Positions 20,440-29,370 of a DNA stretch of 64,000 bases are shown here, piece by piece. The notes beneath the pieces are model-generated. The model saw nothing but the letters and a program-made list of their open reading frames with translations. It was not told where the DNA came from and searched no databases. This DNA comes from Microvirga terrae (GTDB lineage: Bacteria; Pseudomonadota; Alphaproteobacteria; Rhizobiales; Beijerinckiaceae). The stretch covers positions 434,001-498,000 of the forward strand of contig NZ_CP102846.1 in NCBI RefSeq assembly GCF_013307435.2, read 5' to 3'. The translations under genes and the position numbers were made by a program. How positions within the stretch are numbered: the stretch's first letter is position 1; every line of letters begins with the position of its first letter.

Positions 20440-22182
20440 TTATGTTGCGTTGACCCCGTTGAGCGGCATAGCCCGCCTGGTGAGATAGCCTACGAGCTCA
20501 TGACGCCCCAGGCAATTCAGCACCCGGTGCGGAGGAATGCCTCCCTTGCGGGCCATCAACACACCCCAGGCGGTGAGATCGAGCTCGTCGACACTATGCG
20601 CGTCCGGGTTGATGCTGAACATGCACCCGAGTTCAAGGGCTCGCTGATGCCAGCGCCAGTCCAGATCCAGACGGGAAGGATGGGCGTTGATCTCAACTGC
20701 CACCCCGTGCCTTGCGCATGCCTCCAAGATCTTCTCGACGTCAATCTGATAGCCTTCCCGGCGGCGGAGCAGCCGACCCGTCATGTGGCCAAGAATGGTC
20801 GTGAAGGGGTTGGAGACCGCCCGAATTATCCGCTCGGTCTGGGTCTTGGCATCGAGCCTGAAGCGGCTGTGCACACTCGCGACCACAAAGTCGAAGCGAG
20901 CTAGGACCGCGTCCGGATAGTCGAGCGAGCCGTCTTCGAGGATGTCGGACTCGATGCCTTTTAGGATCTGGAAGCGACCTTGGTAGCGTCTGTTCAACTC
21001 GTCCGCGAGTTCGTGCTGGATAGCGACCCTCTCGACTGAGAGCCCACCGGCATAGCTGGCTGTCTTCGAGTGATCCGCAACACCGAAATACTCATAGCTT
21101 CTGGCCCGCGTTGCCTCGGCCATTTCCTCGAGCGTGTTGCTGCCGTCCGAGAAATCGGTGTGGCAGTGCAGAAGTCCCCGAATGTCCTGATCGGCCACGA
21201 GGTGAGGCAATCGTCGCGCCACGGCGAGGGCGATCTCTCCCCTGCCCTCCCGCAGTTCGGGCTCGATGAAGGGAAGGTTGAGAGCCGCATAGACGTCCTT
21301 CTCGTCCACGCAGTCAACGAGGTGCTGCCCGCGGTACAGCCCTTGTCTATTGAGGCGCAAGCCGCGGCGCTCGGCAAGAGATCGGAGTTCGTCGATGTGC
21401 TCGGACGAGCCTGTCGCTAGAACCAGGGCGACCCCATAGTGCGGCGGGTCCGCCAGCCACACTCTGGCCCCCTCAGAGAGATCGACAATCTCAATCCCTG
21501 AGCGAGCCGGGGTCTCGGCCACAAGAGCGAGGTCCGACACCAGCTCGGTGCCACGCCGGAAGTCGCCGGCGGGAACGATGCGGGTGAGTTCTGGATGCGA
21601 CCGCCTGAGGTTTGCTTCCAGGGTGCTGAGGTGCTCGCCGGCGCGATGGATGAGCCGCTGCCCGGACGAACGCCGCATGAACTCGATGTTTGCGAGGACC
21701 TTGTCCTGAAAGGCAGGACCGAAGCCCTTCGTCGCCTTGAGGCGGTCCTGCCGGCCAGCCGCTTCGAGCTCATCGACGCTGGTGATCCCGAGCTTGCGGT
21801 AGAGGTCGAGGACTTTCTGCGGGCGCAGGCCCGGGATCGCCAGCAGCTCCAGCACGCCCGCGGGCACCTCAGCCCGCAGAGCCTCCAGGCGCAGCGTGGT
21901 GCTGTCCCGGTGCAAACGCTGGATCGTCTCTGAGAGGGCGGCGCCCACGCCTGGGATCTCCTGGAGCCGCCCTCCCGCAATGACCTCCTCGAGGGGCTCA
22001 CTGAGCAGCAGGAGGCCCTCGGCCGCCCGGGTATAGGCGCGTGCCTTGTACGGGTTCGCACCCGCGAGCACGAGCCGCTGCCCGATCTCGACCAGCAATC
22101 GGGCGACGGCGGGCGCATCCAGGCCCTTGGAGGCCTGTGCCGCCACTGCTGAAGGCGGCGATGAGGCTAGTTCTCGGTCCAT
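20440..22182 (-). CDS. PHP-domain PolX-family protein with degenerate polymerase site
   Basis: 580 residues in PolX order. First come helix-hairpin-helix and 8-kDa-like regions (IPGVGAALSETIQRL near 85, IPGLRPQKVLDLYRKLG near 125, GFGPAFQDKVLANIEF near 160), then a palm/thumb domain, then a C-terminal PHP phosphoesterase from about 340. In the palm, PAGDFRRGTELVSDLALVAE has Asp-Leu-Ala where family X polymerases have Asp-x-Asp, and the segment ARVWLADPPHYG lacks the third Asp (normally VDLRVV). The PHP motifs LHCHTDFSDGS, VADHSKT, GIESDI, ASVHSRF, ILGHMTGR and SINPDAHS are intact. It is therefore likely to keep 3'-5' exonuclease or phosphoesterase activity in DNA repair but not to polymerise. 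Confidence 0.85.
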   Translation of the reverse strand: MDRELASSPPSAVAAQASKGLDAPAVARLLVEIGQRLVLAGANPYKARAYTRAAEGLLLLSEPLEEVIAGGRLQEIPGVGAALSETIQRLHRDSTTLRLEALRAEVPAGVLELLAIPGLRPQKVLDLYRKLGITSVDELEAAGRQDRLKATKGFGPAFQDKVLANIEFMRRSSGQRLIHRAGEHLSTLEANLRRSHPELTRIVPAGDFRRGTELVSDLALVAETPARSGIEIVDLSEGARVWLADPPHYGVALVLATGSSEHIDELRSLAERRGLRLNRQGLYRGQHLVDCVDEKDVYAALNLPFIEPELREGRGEIALAVARRLPHLVADQDIRGLLHCHTDFSDGSNTLEEMAEATRARSYEYFGVADHSKTASYAGGLSVERVAIQHELADELNRRYQGRFQILKGIESDILEDGSLDYPDAVLARFDFVVASVHSRFRLDAKTQTERIIRAVSNPFTTILGHMTGRLLRRREGYQIDVEKILEACARHGVAVEINAHPSRLDLDWRWHQRALELGCMFSINPDAHSVDELDLTAWGVLMARKGGIPPHRVLNCLGRHELVGYLTRRAMPLNGVNAT

Positions 22183-22339
22183 TCGCAGGTCTACCGGCTA
22201 GCGGCCCTTGGCCACTGGTAACGTCTGGCAGAGCCTGACAGTTTCCAGAGGCACGGCGACCGCCCTCGCTACCCCATGGGATCGGCGCAGGATGTGTTCT
22301 TGATTGAGTACTGCGTTAGAAGCGACCGCCAAGGATGAC

Positions 22340-22753
22340 TTACAGAAGGCACCCGCCGGAGGAAGCGATTGGATGTGAAACCTCGTTCTGCATGAAGTAA
22401 GTATTGATTAGAGCCACAACCTTTCGGCCCAGCGCCTGATCCACTTCAGGGATTTCCGAATCGAGGATTTCGAGCCGAGTCTCGAAATCAGGGTCACAAA
22501 TGAGAATGGCCGGATCCGGCTCGGCGCCTTCTCCCGGGCTGTCCAGAAACCAGCCCTCGTCCGGGTTCGGGTCTTCTGGAATGAGACCCGCATTTAGGCT
22601 CTCGACAAGATACTTGGCGAGATGATCGTTGATCCTCGTGCCATCGTCTTCGCCAAAGATGATCCGCGGCTCGCCGTGAGGATCCCGGATGATGTGCTGC
22701 CGCTCTCGTCCAGGGCGGGCGATGAAGAGGGTCCACTGTGACGATGAACTCAT
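22340..22753 (-). CDS. Hypothetical protein, duplicated at 34.3 kb
   Basis: 137 residues from the ATG at 22753, with AGAAG upstream, as in its paralogue. A start six codons earlier (TTG) has weaker support. The sequence begins WTLFIARPGRERQHIIRD and carries EDDGTRINDHLAKYLVE and DEGWFLDSPGEG. It is acidic and has no TM helix or signal peptide. No family is recognised. The first 100 residues align closely with the gene at 34316-34663. The two copies diverge after RLEILD, and only this one continues to a 45-residue tail. Confidence 0.6.
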   Translation of the reverse strand: MSSSSQWTLFIARPGRERQHIIRDPHGEPRIIFGEDDGTRINDHLAKYLVESLNAGLIPEDPNPDEGWFLDSPGEGAEPDPAILICDPDFETRLEILDSEIPEVDQALGRKVVALINTYFMQNEVSHPIASSGGCLL

Positions 22754-22827
22754 AGGCTGCTTCTTGTCCAAAGATCAGGCGGGCAGCTTACGCTACCTTA
22801 ATGACCAATAGCACTTCTGCCTTCGGG

Positions 22828-23592
22828 TCAGTATCGCCGTCCGAGCATCCAGTCGCCGACCTCATCAAGGGCATCAAAGGCGCGGTTGGTCAGGCGGCGC
22901 GGACCGGCCAACAGCCCCTCCTCCCGCTCCACAACATTGGGCTGCGGACCGGGTGGCATCGCCTCACGGGTTTCCCTGAACTCATCAACAGCCCAGTCCT
23001 GCTGTGACATGGCAGGCGGCATGTTTGTCGGTGGCATTGGGCGCAGGTCATGCCGCGCCTCCGCAGAGCGCCGGCTTGCAGGCGGCAGGATGTCCTCGAC
23101 CCGGTTTAGGGCAACGGACTGTGACTGGGGCAGTGCAACCCGATAGCCGAGCTCCTGAGCCACACGCGGTAAGTTCTGAACCGCCGCTCGGCCCGCTTCC
23201 ATGCTATGGCAGATGCTGAAGTACAGGGCATGGAAGTTGGCGTTCTGGCGGATGGTCTCACGGCTCTCTTGGGTGGAGAACGGCGCGAGATAGAAGGCCA
23301 TGGCATGCCCACCCTTTTCGGCCACGATCGCCGGCTTGGTTTGTGAGCAGTACACATAGCCGTTTTCCTCGCTGAGTTCCCTGCGACCAGATGAACTGGC
23401 ATGGAAAGTCTTCACCCGAGTCTGCATGAGTGTGCCCTCCCCTGTCCTGGTCAGAGGGGAGGCTGCCAGGATGGCGAACTCGTCGCAGCCATCAGGGCGG
23501 CAGAGGCCGCGGATGATGTCAGGACGGCTATTGGTCTGAGCAAAGGCCGGGATCGCGAGCACGAGGGCCAGGGCAACAAGAGGTCTGAGCAT
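22828..23592 (-). CDS. Exported hypothetical protein
   Basis: 254 residues with a clear signal peptide (LRPLVALALVLAIPAFAQ). The mature part contains four cysteines (GLCRPDGCDEF, YVYCSQTKP, FSICHSMEAG), which could form two disulfides in the periplasm. The C-terminal third is rich in Pro and Met and looks disordered, ending NRAFDALDEVGDWMLGRRY. AAGG precedes the ATG. No family is recognised. It lies 74 bp upstream of the duplicated hypothetical gene on the same strand, and a relic of this pair is at 34.7 kb. Confidence 0.65.
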   Translation of the reverse strand: MLRPLVALALVLAIPAFAQTNSRPDIIRGLCRPDGCDEFAILAASPLTRTGEGTLMQTRVKTFHASSSGRRELSEENGYVYCSQTKPAIVAEKGGHAMAFYLAPFSTQESRETIRQNANFHALYFSICHSMEAGRAAVQNLPRVAQELGYRVALPQSQSVALNRVEDILPPASRRSAEARHDLRPMPPTNMPPAMSQQDWAVDEFRETREAMPPGPQPNVVEREEGLLAGPRRLTNRAFDALDEVGDWMLGRRY

Positions 23593-24088
23593 TGGTGGCC
23601 TTGGGCGGAGGGATGGTTAATGAAGAGTCACCCCTGAGGTCGCGCACGAATGTGACGATTTCAGGCCGGCCTACCCATGGTACCTGACGGCGAAAGCCAC
23701 GACGCCCCTTCGGCCGGGAAGAGCCCAAGGACGTTCGGAAGTCCTGCCGTGGGCTTAGATAAGTTCGAGAGTTTTTGTCCTAATGAGAACCCGAGCATCA
23801 GGAGCGCCTTTCATATCGGGCGATCTGAGCTGCCTTGACCTGCTCGCGACCGCCATCATCCGGGGCTGTGTCGCAGATTCTTCGTGCGGGCGGGGGGCGT
23901 ACCTCAGCGATGGATGCTGAGCCTATCGTTGTTCTCGCTTGCCTGCGAAAACCTGCCGCAAAGTTCTGCCTTTGGATAAGGTGGTGTCGAGCTAAACCTC
24001 AACCAAGGCGTCCGTGGTCCAAGGGAATGACACCACACTTGGGAGATAGGCGGCAGACCAAACTCAGTCAACGCTGTCCCAACGAAAA

Positions 24089-24130
24089 CGCCCTGACAGA
24101 GTTAGCCGTGCGGGGCTTGCTGTCAGGGCG
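24089..24130 (-). terminator. Hairpin, possible minus-strand terminator
   Basis: CGCCCTGACAG and CTGTCAGGGCG form a perfect 11-bp stem around a 20-base loop. On the minus strand it is followed by TTTTCG, so it could end a transcript coming from about 24.2-25.1 kb. Confidence 0.4.
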
Positions 24131-24789
24131 AATTGTGTGATGCCGGTTGCAACACCACGTCACGATAATACGCCAAGCGCCTCGTTGGTTCAACATCAGG
24201 CTGTGGACAAGCAGAATTGCCCCGGCGGGAGGCTGAGCACTAGACCTCTCGCCAGGGCGCGTGCGATGTGTTCCGGCATCGCACGATCTATGTAGATGTG
24301 GCCACGGCATGCCGATGTGCGGCAAAGCACACCGTCAGTTCCTAACACGATCAGTGGATCGCACTGCGGCCAGAACATCAGTCAGTCCGGCTGTGGTCGA
24401 GACCGACATCACGAAGCATGTGCGGGCTGAGTTCGTGACGCAGCGCCTGCTGAAGTTCGTGACGGAGCAGGTGATCGAGTTCGTTTGTTGCCACAGGCCG
24501 CGCGTGATCATTCGCAGGCCTACGCGGCACGCGAACAAATTCAAAGCGGAAGGCGAGCCCTACAAAGGGCAAGGGGAATACGGTCGGGTTCATTAGAGCC
24601 ACCAGCAGCTAGAGTCGTGACGAGGAGAGCGGTGCGTTCGTACGTGCAAATTCGCATAGACATCAAACGCCTCCTCTGGCTGTGGCTGTGAACCGAGCGG
24701 ATGATCCGCGGGGCAGCTTCAATATCAGAATTCAGCTGCGCAGGCTAGTCCCGACATTCAAATTGTTAAGGTCCACCGCTTCGTTTACT

Positions 24790-25092
24790 TCACGGAGTGG
24801 GCTTGAGGCGATAGTAGGTAGAGACGGACGTATGGTGGACCGGCACGATCATACCCTCCCTTCGGAGTTCGTCCATCGTAGCAAAGCCGATCCCACGAAC
24901 CTTCCGCCGCGAGGCGGACTTCCGACGTGCTTTGAACTGCTCGCGCTCGGTGTACAAACTTACCCCTGATGCGTAACGGACCTCCTCGCCCTCCGCCAGC
25001 ATATTAAGGGCTTTTCTTGCGAGGGTGGAGAGCGCGGTAAGTTCTGTTATGATTGCCTGCGTTCTATGCGGGCAATCAATTGAACCCACCAT
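24790..25092 (-). CDS. Hypothetical protein, 100 residues
   Basis: The frame runs from ATG at 25092 without a good ribosome site. It contains a helical N-terminal half (TQAIITELTALSTLARKALNML), a basic middle (KARRKSASRRKVRG) and a tail rich in Tyr and His. It looks more protein-like than the other frames in this stretch but has no recognised domain. It may be a relic or a chance frame. Confidence 0.35.
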   Translation of the reverse strand: MVGSIDCPHRTQAIITELTALSTLARKALNMLAEGEEVRYASGVSLYTEREQFKARRKSASRRKVRGIGFATMDELRREGMIVPVHHTSVSTYYRLKPTP

Positions 25093-25206
25093 GCTGACGC
25101 CGGCATGGTCAGTGCGGGATTAAGGAACCGTTCAATCTTTGCTGGCCATGGTCCCGCCCCCTTTGCCCCTGCGGATCGCAGTGAGGCGCAGTTTAGGAGT
25201 TTGACA

Positions 25207-25479
25207 ATGACCGAAGCCAAAGCCGCCAAGAAGCCGAACCCCGCTCTGGCGAAGCCGTTGCAGCCCTCGAATGAACTCGCGGCGGTGGTCGGGTCCTCGC
25301 CACTGCCCCGTACCGAAGTGGTGAGCAAGGTTTGGGAGTATATCAAGGCCAACAACCTGCAGAACCCTGCGAACAAGCGGGAAATCCTCGCGGATGAGAA
25401 GCTTCAGGCTGTATTCGGAGGCAAGAGCAAGGTCAGCATGTTCGAGATGAACAAGCACTTCGCTCAGCACCTGTCCTGA
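25207..25479 (+). CDS. SWIB/MDM2-domain protein
   Basis: 90 residues from an ATG with TAGGAG seven bases upstream. After a Lys/Ala-rich N terminus, residues 18-88 form a SWIB fold (LQPSNELAAVVGSSPLPRTEVVSKVWEYIKANNLQNP, with KREILADEKLQAVFG and FEMNKHFAQHL). SWIB domains bind chromatin-associated proteins in eukaryotes. In bacteria they occur as short stand-alone proteins or fused to topoisomerase and their role is unclear. The convergent neighbour is a histone-like HU protein, which hints at a nucleoid function. Confidence 0.9.
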   Translation: MTEAKAAKKPNPALAKPLQPSNELAAVVGSSPLPRTEVVSKVWEYIKANNLQNPANKREILADEKLQAVFGGKSKVSMFEMNKHFAQHLS

Positions 25480-25496
25480 GCGGACGCGACAACAGG

Positions 25497-25526
25497 CCCA
25501 CCCCGCCAGCGTGCCGGCGGGGTGGG
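25497..25526. terminator. Hairpin between convergent SWIB and HU genes
   Basis: CCCACCCCGCC and GGCGGGGTGGG form an 11-bp perfect stem with an 8-base loop, 18 bp after the SWIB stop and 33 bp after the HU stop. It has no T run on either side. A bidirectional terminator is likely. Confidence 0.55.
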
Positions 25527-25558
25527 GGTCGCTTCAGCCATCCGGTTGCGGCTAACGG

Positions 25559-26029
25559 CTAGACCGCCTCCTTGAGCTCCTTCGCGGGTCGGAAGGCGAT
25601 CTTCTTGGAGGCTTTGATCTTGATCGGCTCGCCGGTCTGCGGGTTGCGCCCGGTACGCGCGGCGCGCTTGCGCACCTGCAGGATGCCGAGACCGCTCAGG
25701 CGGATCTTGTCGCCCTTCTTCAAGCTCTTGGCTATCATCTCGATGACTTGCGTCAGCATCTCGTTAGCCTGGCGCTTGGGAAGCTCGTGCACTTCCGACA
25801 ACTGTTCGGCAATGTGGCGCAGGGTGAGGATCGCGCCAGCCGAGGTGCCAGTGGATTTCTTTGCACCCTTGGAGGCTGCTTTGGCTGACGCCTTCGGTGC
25901 TGCAGCCTTCGTAGACCTCTTGGCAACGGCGTCGGCAGTCTTGGCCGTCTTAGGCGGTTCTTCTTGCGATGCGGCGGCTTTGCGGGCCGGCGCCTTCTTG
26001 GCTGTCGTCTTGGTTGCAGCTTTCGCCAT
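25559..26029 (-). CDS. HU-family DNA-binding protein with long Lys/Ala arm
   Basis: 156 residues. Residues 1-62 are a histone-H1-like arm of Ala, Lys, Pro and Thr (for example TKTTAKKAPARKAAAS). Residues 65-156 are a full HU/IHF fold, with the dimer helix (IAEQLSEVHELPKRQANEML) and the DNA-wrapping arm motif GRNPQTGEPIKI. HU bends DNA and compacts the nucleoid. The extended arm is found in some alphaproteobacterial paralogues and likely adds non-specific DNA binding. AGGAGGATC lies just before the ATG. The AK-rich arm implies a second, specialised HU rather than the housekeeping one. Confidence 0.9.
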   Translation of the reverse strand: MAKAATKTTAKKAPARKAAASQEEPPKTAKTADAVAKRSTKAAAPKASAKAASKGAKKSTGTSAGAILTLRHIAEQLSEVHELPKRQANEMLTQVIEMIAKSLKKGDKIRLSGLGILQVRKRAARTGRNPQTGEPIKIKASKKIAFRPAKELKEAV

Positions 26030-26285
26030 GGGTGAGATCCTCCTGATGCGCTGACAATCTAGTAGTCAGTCGATGGGCAAAGGGTTTGCCACCCACGATT
26101 GAAACCACCAGAAGGCCGCAGCCTCAATAACCATGACAATGCGAATTCACAGGATCTTGGGGCAGCACAGGATCATGTGAGTGATTGTGCAATCGGACAA
26201 AACGGACAAGCAACTCCTGTAGCCGGAAGCGCAGGCGACTGGGTTCCGGCACACACATAGGGCTGAGGCGGAACCCGGGCCTGGA

Positions 26286-26657
26286 TCAGGCGGCAAGAAA
26301 GAGCTCCTTCTGTCGCCAAGCGGCGCAGTCTCGTCGTCCATTCGGGCGTGCGGTCGCGATGCGCTCCTGGAAGCGGACCTGGGCTTCCTTGAGCAGACGG
26401 CGTTTGCGGGCCAGAGGCTGGGAGGCTGCTGTGGTGTCCTGCACAACAGCAGCCGCTGCCGCGTACAGGTCGGCTGTTGCGGCATCCAGGCCAGGATCTC
26501 GCTCGAACAAAACCACAAGGCTCGCCAGGTGCTGTCTGAGGAGCGTCTGCAATTCACGGAGGTAGGGTAGCTCTCCTCCGAACTCAATGGCCTTCACAGT
26601 TGGCGACATCAGGGCCAACTTCTCTTCAATTGTGTCGGTGAATTGGTTCTCCGCCAT
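26286..26657 (-). CDS. Hypothetical helical protein
   Basis: 123 residues from the ATG at 26657 with GGAGA upstream. Predicted mostly helical, with leucine-rich segments (LPYLRELQTLLRQHLASLVVLFE) and an Ala-rich middle (ATADLYAAAAAVVQ), ending in a basic tail. There is no signal peptide or TM helix. No family is recognised. The 340 bp upstream to the IS256 element and the 255 bp downstream to HU contain nothing convincing. Confidence 0.5.
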   Translation of the reverse strand: MAENQFTDTIEEKLALMSPTVKAIEFGGELPYLRELQTLLRQHLASLVVLFERDPGLDAATADLYAAAAAVVQDTTAASQPLARKRRLLKEAQVRFQERIATARPNGRRDCAAWRQKELFLAA

Positions 26658-26999
26658 GAGCAACCGTCTCCAGGTACGAGGAAGCCCGCCCAGCCCTTGA
26701 AGCACATGGAAAAGCATGCGCCCTCATGGTTAACCAACGGTTTCAAACGATCTGGGAAAGCGCCAGAACGGAACAGGCCGATATACGCCTTCGGCACACT
26801 TTCCTCTCCTGAGGCGACTGGGGTCGATGAACGGCCAAGCCGGTGGCGGCAAAGGGCGCGTCCTTGGTACGAGCGTCGCTCTTCACACCCCGTTTCAGGG
26901 ACGGCCTCAATCATGGGCGGACCGTCCGCTCCCGTGGGGTAGGAGCGAGGTGGGCTCATAGGCGCTTAGAGGATCTCGGCAGGTCGCGTCCGTCAATGA

Positions 27000-28345
27000 G
27001 TGTAAATTCGGGTGCGGTTTGAGGTGGCCATTGGTCAGCTCGCCTGTGGGGTGATTGTCAGGGCCTGCGGGTTGATCATGGGGGTTGCGAGCTCAGTCAT
27101 CCCTTCGATCTGCATGTAACGGTGCTGGAGCTGCCAGTCGTCATTGGCCTCCAGCAGCACCGCGCCGATCAGACGCCTGATGCTGTCCTCGTTCGGGAAG
27201 ATGCCCACCACATCAGCCCGCCGTTTGATCTCCTTGTTCAGGCGCTCCAACGGGTTCGTGCTATGCAGCTTCGTCCGGTGCTGGGCCGGGAAGCTCATAT
27301 AGGCCAGCACGTCATCGAGGCTGTCGTCGACGAAGACCTTCAGCTTGGGCCAGCGATTGTGGAGCTGGTCGGCAAAATGCGAGAGGCTGGCCCGGGCCGC
27401 TGCCTGATCGGGCTGCTGGAAGGCCTGGCGCAGCCCAGCCGCCACCATGGTCTGGTGCGCCTTCGGCACATAAGCGAGCGCGTTCCGGGTCCAATGCACC
27501 CGGCACCGCTGCCAGGTGGCGCCCAGCACCCGCCGGATGGCGGCCTTGAGGCCCTCATGCGCATCCGAGATCACCAGCTTCACGCCGGTGAGCCCGCGTT
27601 TGACCAGATCGCGCAGAAAGTCGGTCCAGAAGATCTCCGCCTCGCTCGGACCGATGTGCAGCCCGACGATCTCGCGCCGGCCCTCGGTGGTGACCGAAAC
27701 CGCCACTATGACGGCCACCGAGACGACGCGACCGCCTTCCCGCACTTTGAGGTAGGTGGCATCGAGCCACAGATACGGCCAGTCTCCGGTGAGCGGGCGC
27801 TGCAGGAAGCTCATCACCCGCTCGTCGATGTCCTTGCAGAGCTTGGACACCGAGGATTTCGAGATGCCGCTCAGGCCCATGGCCTGGACCAGATCATCAA
27901 CCCGGCGGGTGCTCACGCCGGCAATCCAGGCCTCCTGGATCACCGCCACGAGCGCCTTCTCGACCGTGCGCCGCGGCTCGAGGAAGCCCGGGAAGTAGGC
28001 TCCGGTGCGCAGCTTGGGGATCTTGAGGTTGAGGGTGCCCAGGCGCGTGTCGAGCGTCCGATCGCGGTAGCCGTTGCGGTAGGTGGCCCGCTCGCCGCTG
28101 CGCTCGTAGCGGGCGGCACCAATCACGCCCTCGACATCGGCTTCCATCAGGATCTGGAGCACGCTTTCGGCGACACTGCGCAGAAAGTCGCCGTCATCGG
28201 CCTTCGCCATCAGCTCGCCCAGTGGTAGTCTGTCGTCGGTCATTGGGGTTCCTTCAGCTGGGGTGCAGTCGAGCAACTCCACCATAGCCGGTCCTCCCAA
28301 TGACCACCTCATCCCAACACCCGGTGCGTCAGCAAATTTCCACCA
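27000..28345. mobile_element. IS256-family insertion sequence
   Basis: About 1.35 kb around one transposase. The ends carry imperfect inverted repeats. TGAGGTGGCCATTGG near 27019-27033 matches the reverse complement of CCAATGACCACCTCA at 28297-28311 with one mismatch. GTGTAAATT at the left matches GTGGAAATT at the right. The spacing between these blocks differs on the two sides, so the exact ends are approximate and no target duplication is claimed. Confidence 0.75.
27035..28243 (-). CDS. IS256-family (Mutator-like) transposase, intact
   Basis: 402 residues from the ATG at 28243, which follows GAAGGA. The DDE residues are in LWLDATYLK, LVISDAHEGLKAAI and HSTNPLERLNKEIKRR, which also contains the family signature. 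The RCRVHWTRNAL segment is the conserved C/H region between the second Asp and the Glu. No frameshift was found, so the enzyme may be active. An upstream in-frame start at 28312 would extend into the terminal repeat. Confidence 0.92.
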   Translation of the reverse strand: MTDDRLPLGELMAKADDGDFLRSVAESVLQILMEADVEGVIGAARYERSGERATYRNGYRDRTLDTRLGTLNLKIPKLRTGAYFPGFLEPRRTVEKALVAVIQEAWIAGVSTRRVDDLVQAMGLSGISKSSVSKLCKDIDERVMSFLQRPLTGDWPYLWLDATYLKVREGGRVVSVAVIVAVSVTTEGRREIVGLHIGPSEAEIFWTDFLRDLVKRGLTGVKLVISDAHEGLKAAIRRVLGATWQRCRVHWTRNALAYVPKAHQTMVAAGLRQAFQQPDQAAARASLSHFADQLHNRWPKLKVFVDDSLDDVLAYMSFPAQHRTKLHSTNPLERLNKEIKRRADVVGIFPNEDSIRRLIGAVLLEANDDWQLQHRYMQIEGMTELATPMINPQALTITPQAS

Positions 28346-28664
28346 CCAGCGCGGACTCTACCTCTCGGCAAGGACGTCCTTGAGAAAGGACTTGCTCTCT
28401 CGTTGCGGTTGGTTCCCCCCTTGGGGATTGCTGATGGCTTGAGGTGCCAAGCCCTCAAAGGCTAACCTCGCAATGCGTTCACCAAAAAGAATAATTGCTC
28501 AGCTTCGGATCGCTTGGTTAAAAGTTGGGCGATGAATCAGACCGAGACCCATCTTGCTCATGATCTAGCGGCGCACCTGTGCAATTTAGTGGCTCTCGCC
28601 TGTGCCGTTGGGCTTCTGGCTGTAGCGTTCAACACTGTTCGTATGTGAGCCATCAGTGAAGGTC

Positions 28665-28805
28665 ATGAAGCAGCGCCCTAACATGTACGCCGAGGCCCAA
28701 GCTCCTGATCCATTCGGCCTTCCGTTCGCGCGCTCGATCGAGTGGGCTGGCCTGATCGGCGGCCTTGCCCTCTTTGAATGGGCCCTGAGAATCGCGACGC
28801 AGTAG
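28665..28805 (+). CDS. Small protein, 46 residues
   Basis: A short intact frame with GAAGG before the ATG. It reads MKQRPNMYAEAQAPDPFGL, then a hydrophobic helix (WAGLIGGLALFEWALRIA) to the C terminus. The composition suits a peripheral or single-pass membrane peptide. It is the only plausible gene between the IS256 and second IS6 elements. No family is recognised. Confidence 0.4.
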   Translation: MKQRPNMYAEAQAPDPFGLPFARSIEWAGLIGGLALFEWALRIATQ

Positions 28806-28995
28806 ATAGCCGCCAAACCGTCACAATCCCAAGCAAGTTTGTCGCTTCGGCTTCGCCCGGCATCATCTCGCAATGATCCCGCTCCCGAGGCCGCGGCACC
28901 GGTCAGCACTCCGGTTTCCTCAGTCGATGCGAGCGGCCTTTGCAGGAGATCTCGCTGGCCGGTGCCACTTTTTAAGCAGTCTAGCAAATCGCTAG

Positions 28996-29069
28996 CGTGG
29001 GCGGAGGGACTCAAACCAGGAACTAGTCCGTAATGAGCGGCCGGCTCTGACAATTGAGCTACAGGCCCC
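28996..29069 (-). pseudogene. Degenerate tRNA-like sequence, CAU anticodon
   Basis: On the minus strand the sequence contains TGTAGCTC, a D-loop and GAGC, giving a perfect 4-bp D stem. An anticodon arm GGCCG-CTCATTA-CGGAC follows with loop anticodon CAT, and then a T-loop-like TTTGAGT. The T stem pairs at only two positions and the acceptor stem does not close at standard spacing. It therefore looks like a decayed tRNA-Met or tRNA-Ile(CAU). Confidence 0.4.
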
Positions 29070-29277
29070 GCCCTCTGCCTATCGTCAGCGGATGACCTCT
29101 GGCTTCCCATCTCGACTTGATCCTGAAAGATTAGGCCCGAGCTCTCGCTATTCCATAGGTGCCGGTGCTTCTTCCCTCTGAGAGGCGGTTGGGCCCGCCT
29201 CGACCAGACGCGCGAATTCGGACCCCTTCCGGTCACACTCCGCCGCCATCATCCCTCTGCTTGGTAGGAGAGCTTTC

Positions 29278-29370
29278 ATGGCAACAGAGCGCTTTTCGGA
29301 CGACGAGATCACCGCTCGAGGCTTCGTCGCAAATCCGGAGCAGGGGCGGGAGAGAAGCAGGTCTTCATGA
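29278..29370 (+). pseudogene. Gene start truncated by the IS6 element
   Basis: TAGGAGAGCTTTC followed by ATG opens a frame reading MATERFSDDEITAR (to 29319), then enters the IS end at 29320 and stops at 29370. The strong ribosome site and ordinary codons suggest this was the 5' end of a real gene. The remainder is not found directly beyond the IS at 30140. Confidence 0.5.

Larger units (their letters stand above)
23593..25206. other. Long stretch with little coding evidence
   Basis: About 1.6 kb in which most frames look like noise. Two items stand out: an 11-bp inverted repeat at 24089-24130 and one plausible frame at 24790-25092, both listed separately. The composition is less GC-rich than the flanking genes. 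No transposase, tRNA or CRISPR feature was found. Confidence 0.4.

Noticed and set aside
23835..24140. 101-residue plus-strand frame
   Set aside because: No ribosome site; Arg/Pro/Trp-rich; it covers the hairpin at 24089-24130.
26609..26959. 116-residue minus-strand frame overlapping the gene at 26286
   Set aside because: It overlaps the better supported gene start and has no ribosome site or recognisable segment.
27122..28228. 368-residue plus-strand frame across the IS256 element
   Set aside because: Antisense to an intact transposase with all DDE residues.
28321..28460. Short inverted and repeated GGACGTCCTT-type sequences
   Set aside because: Too short and irregular to be called a terminator, operator or repeat family.
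28586..29236. 216-residue minus-strand frame
   Set aside because: It crosses the tRNA-like relic and the small plus-strand gene, and its composition looks random.
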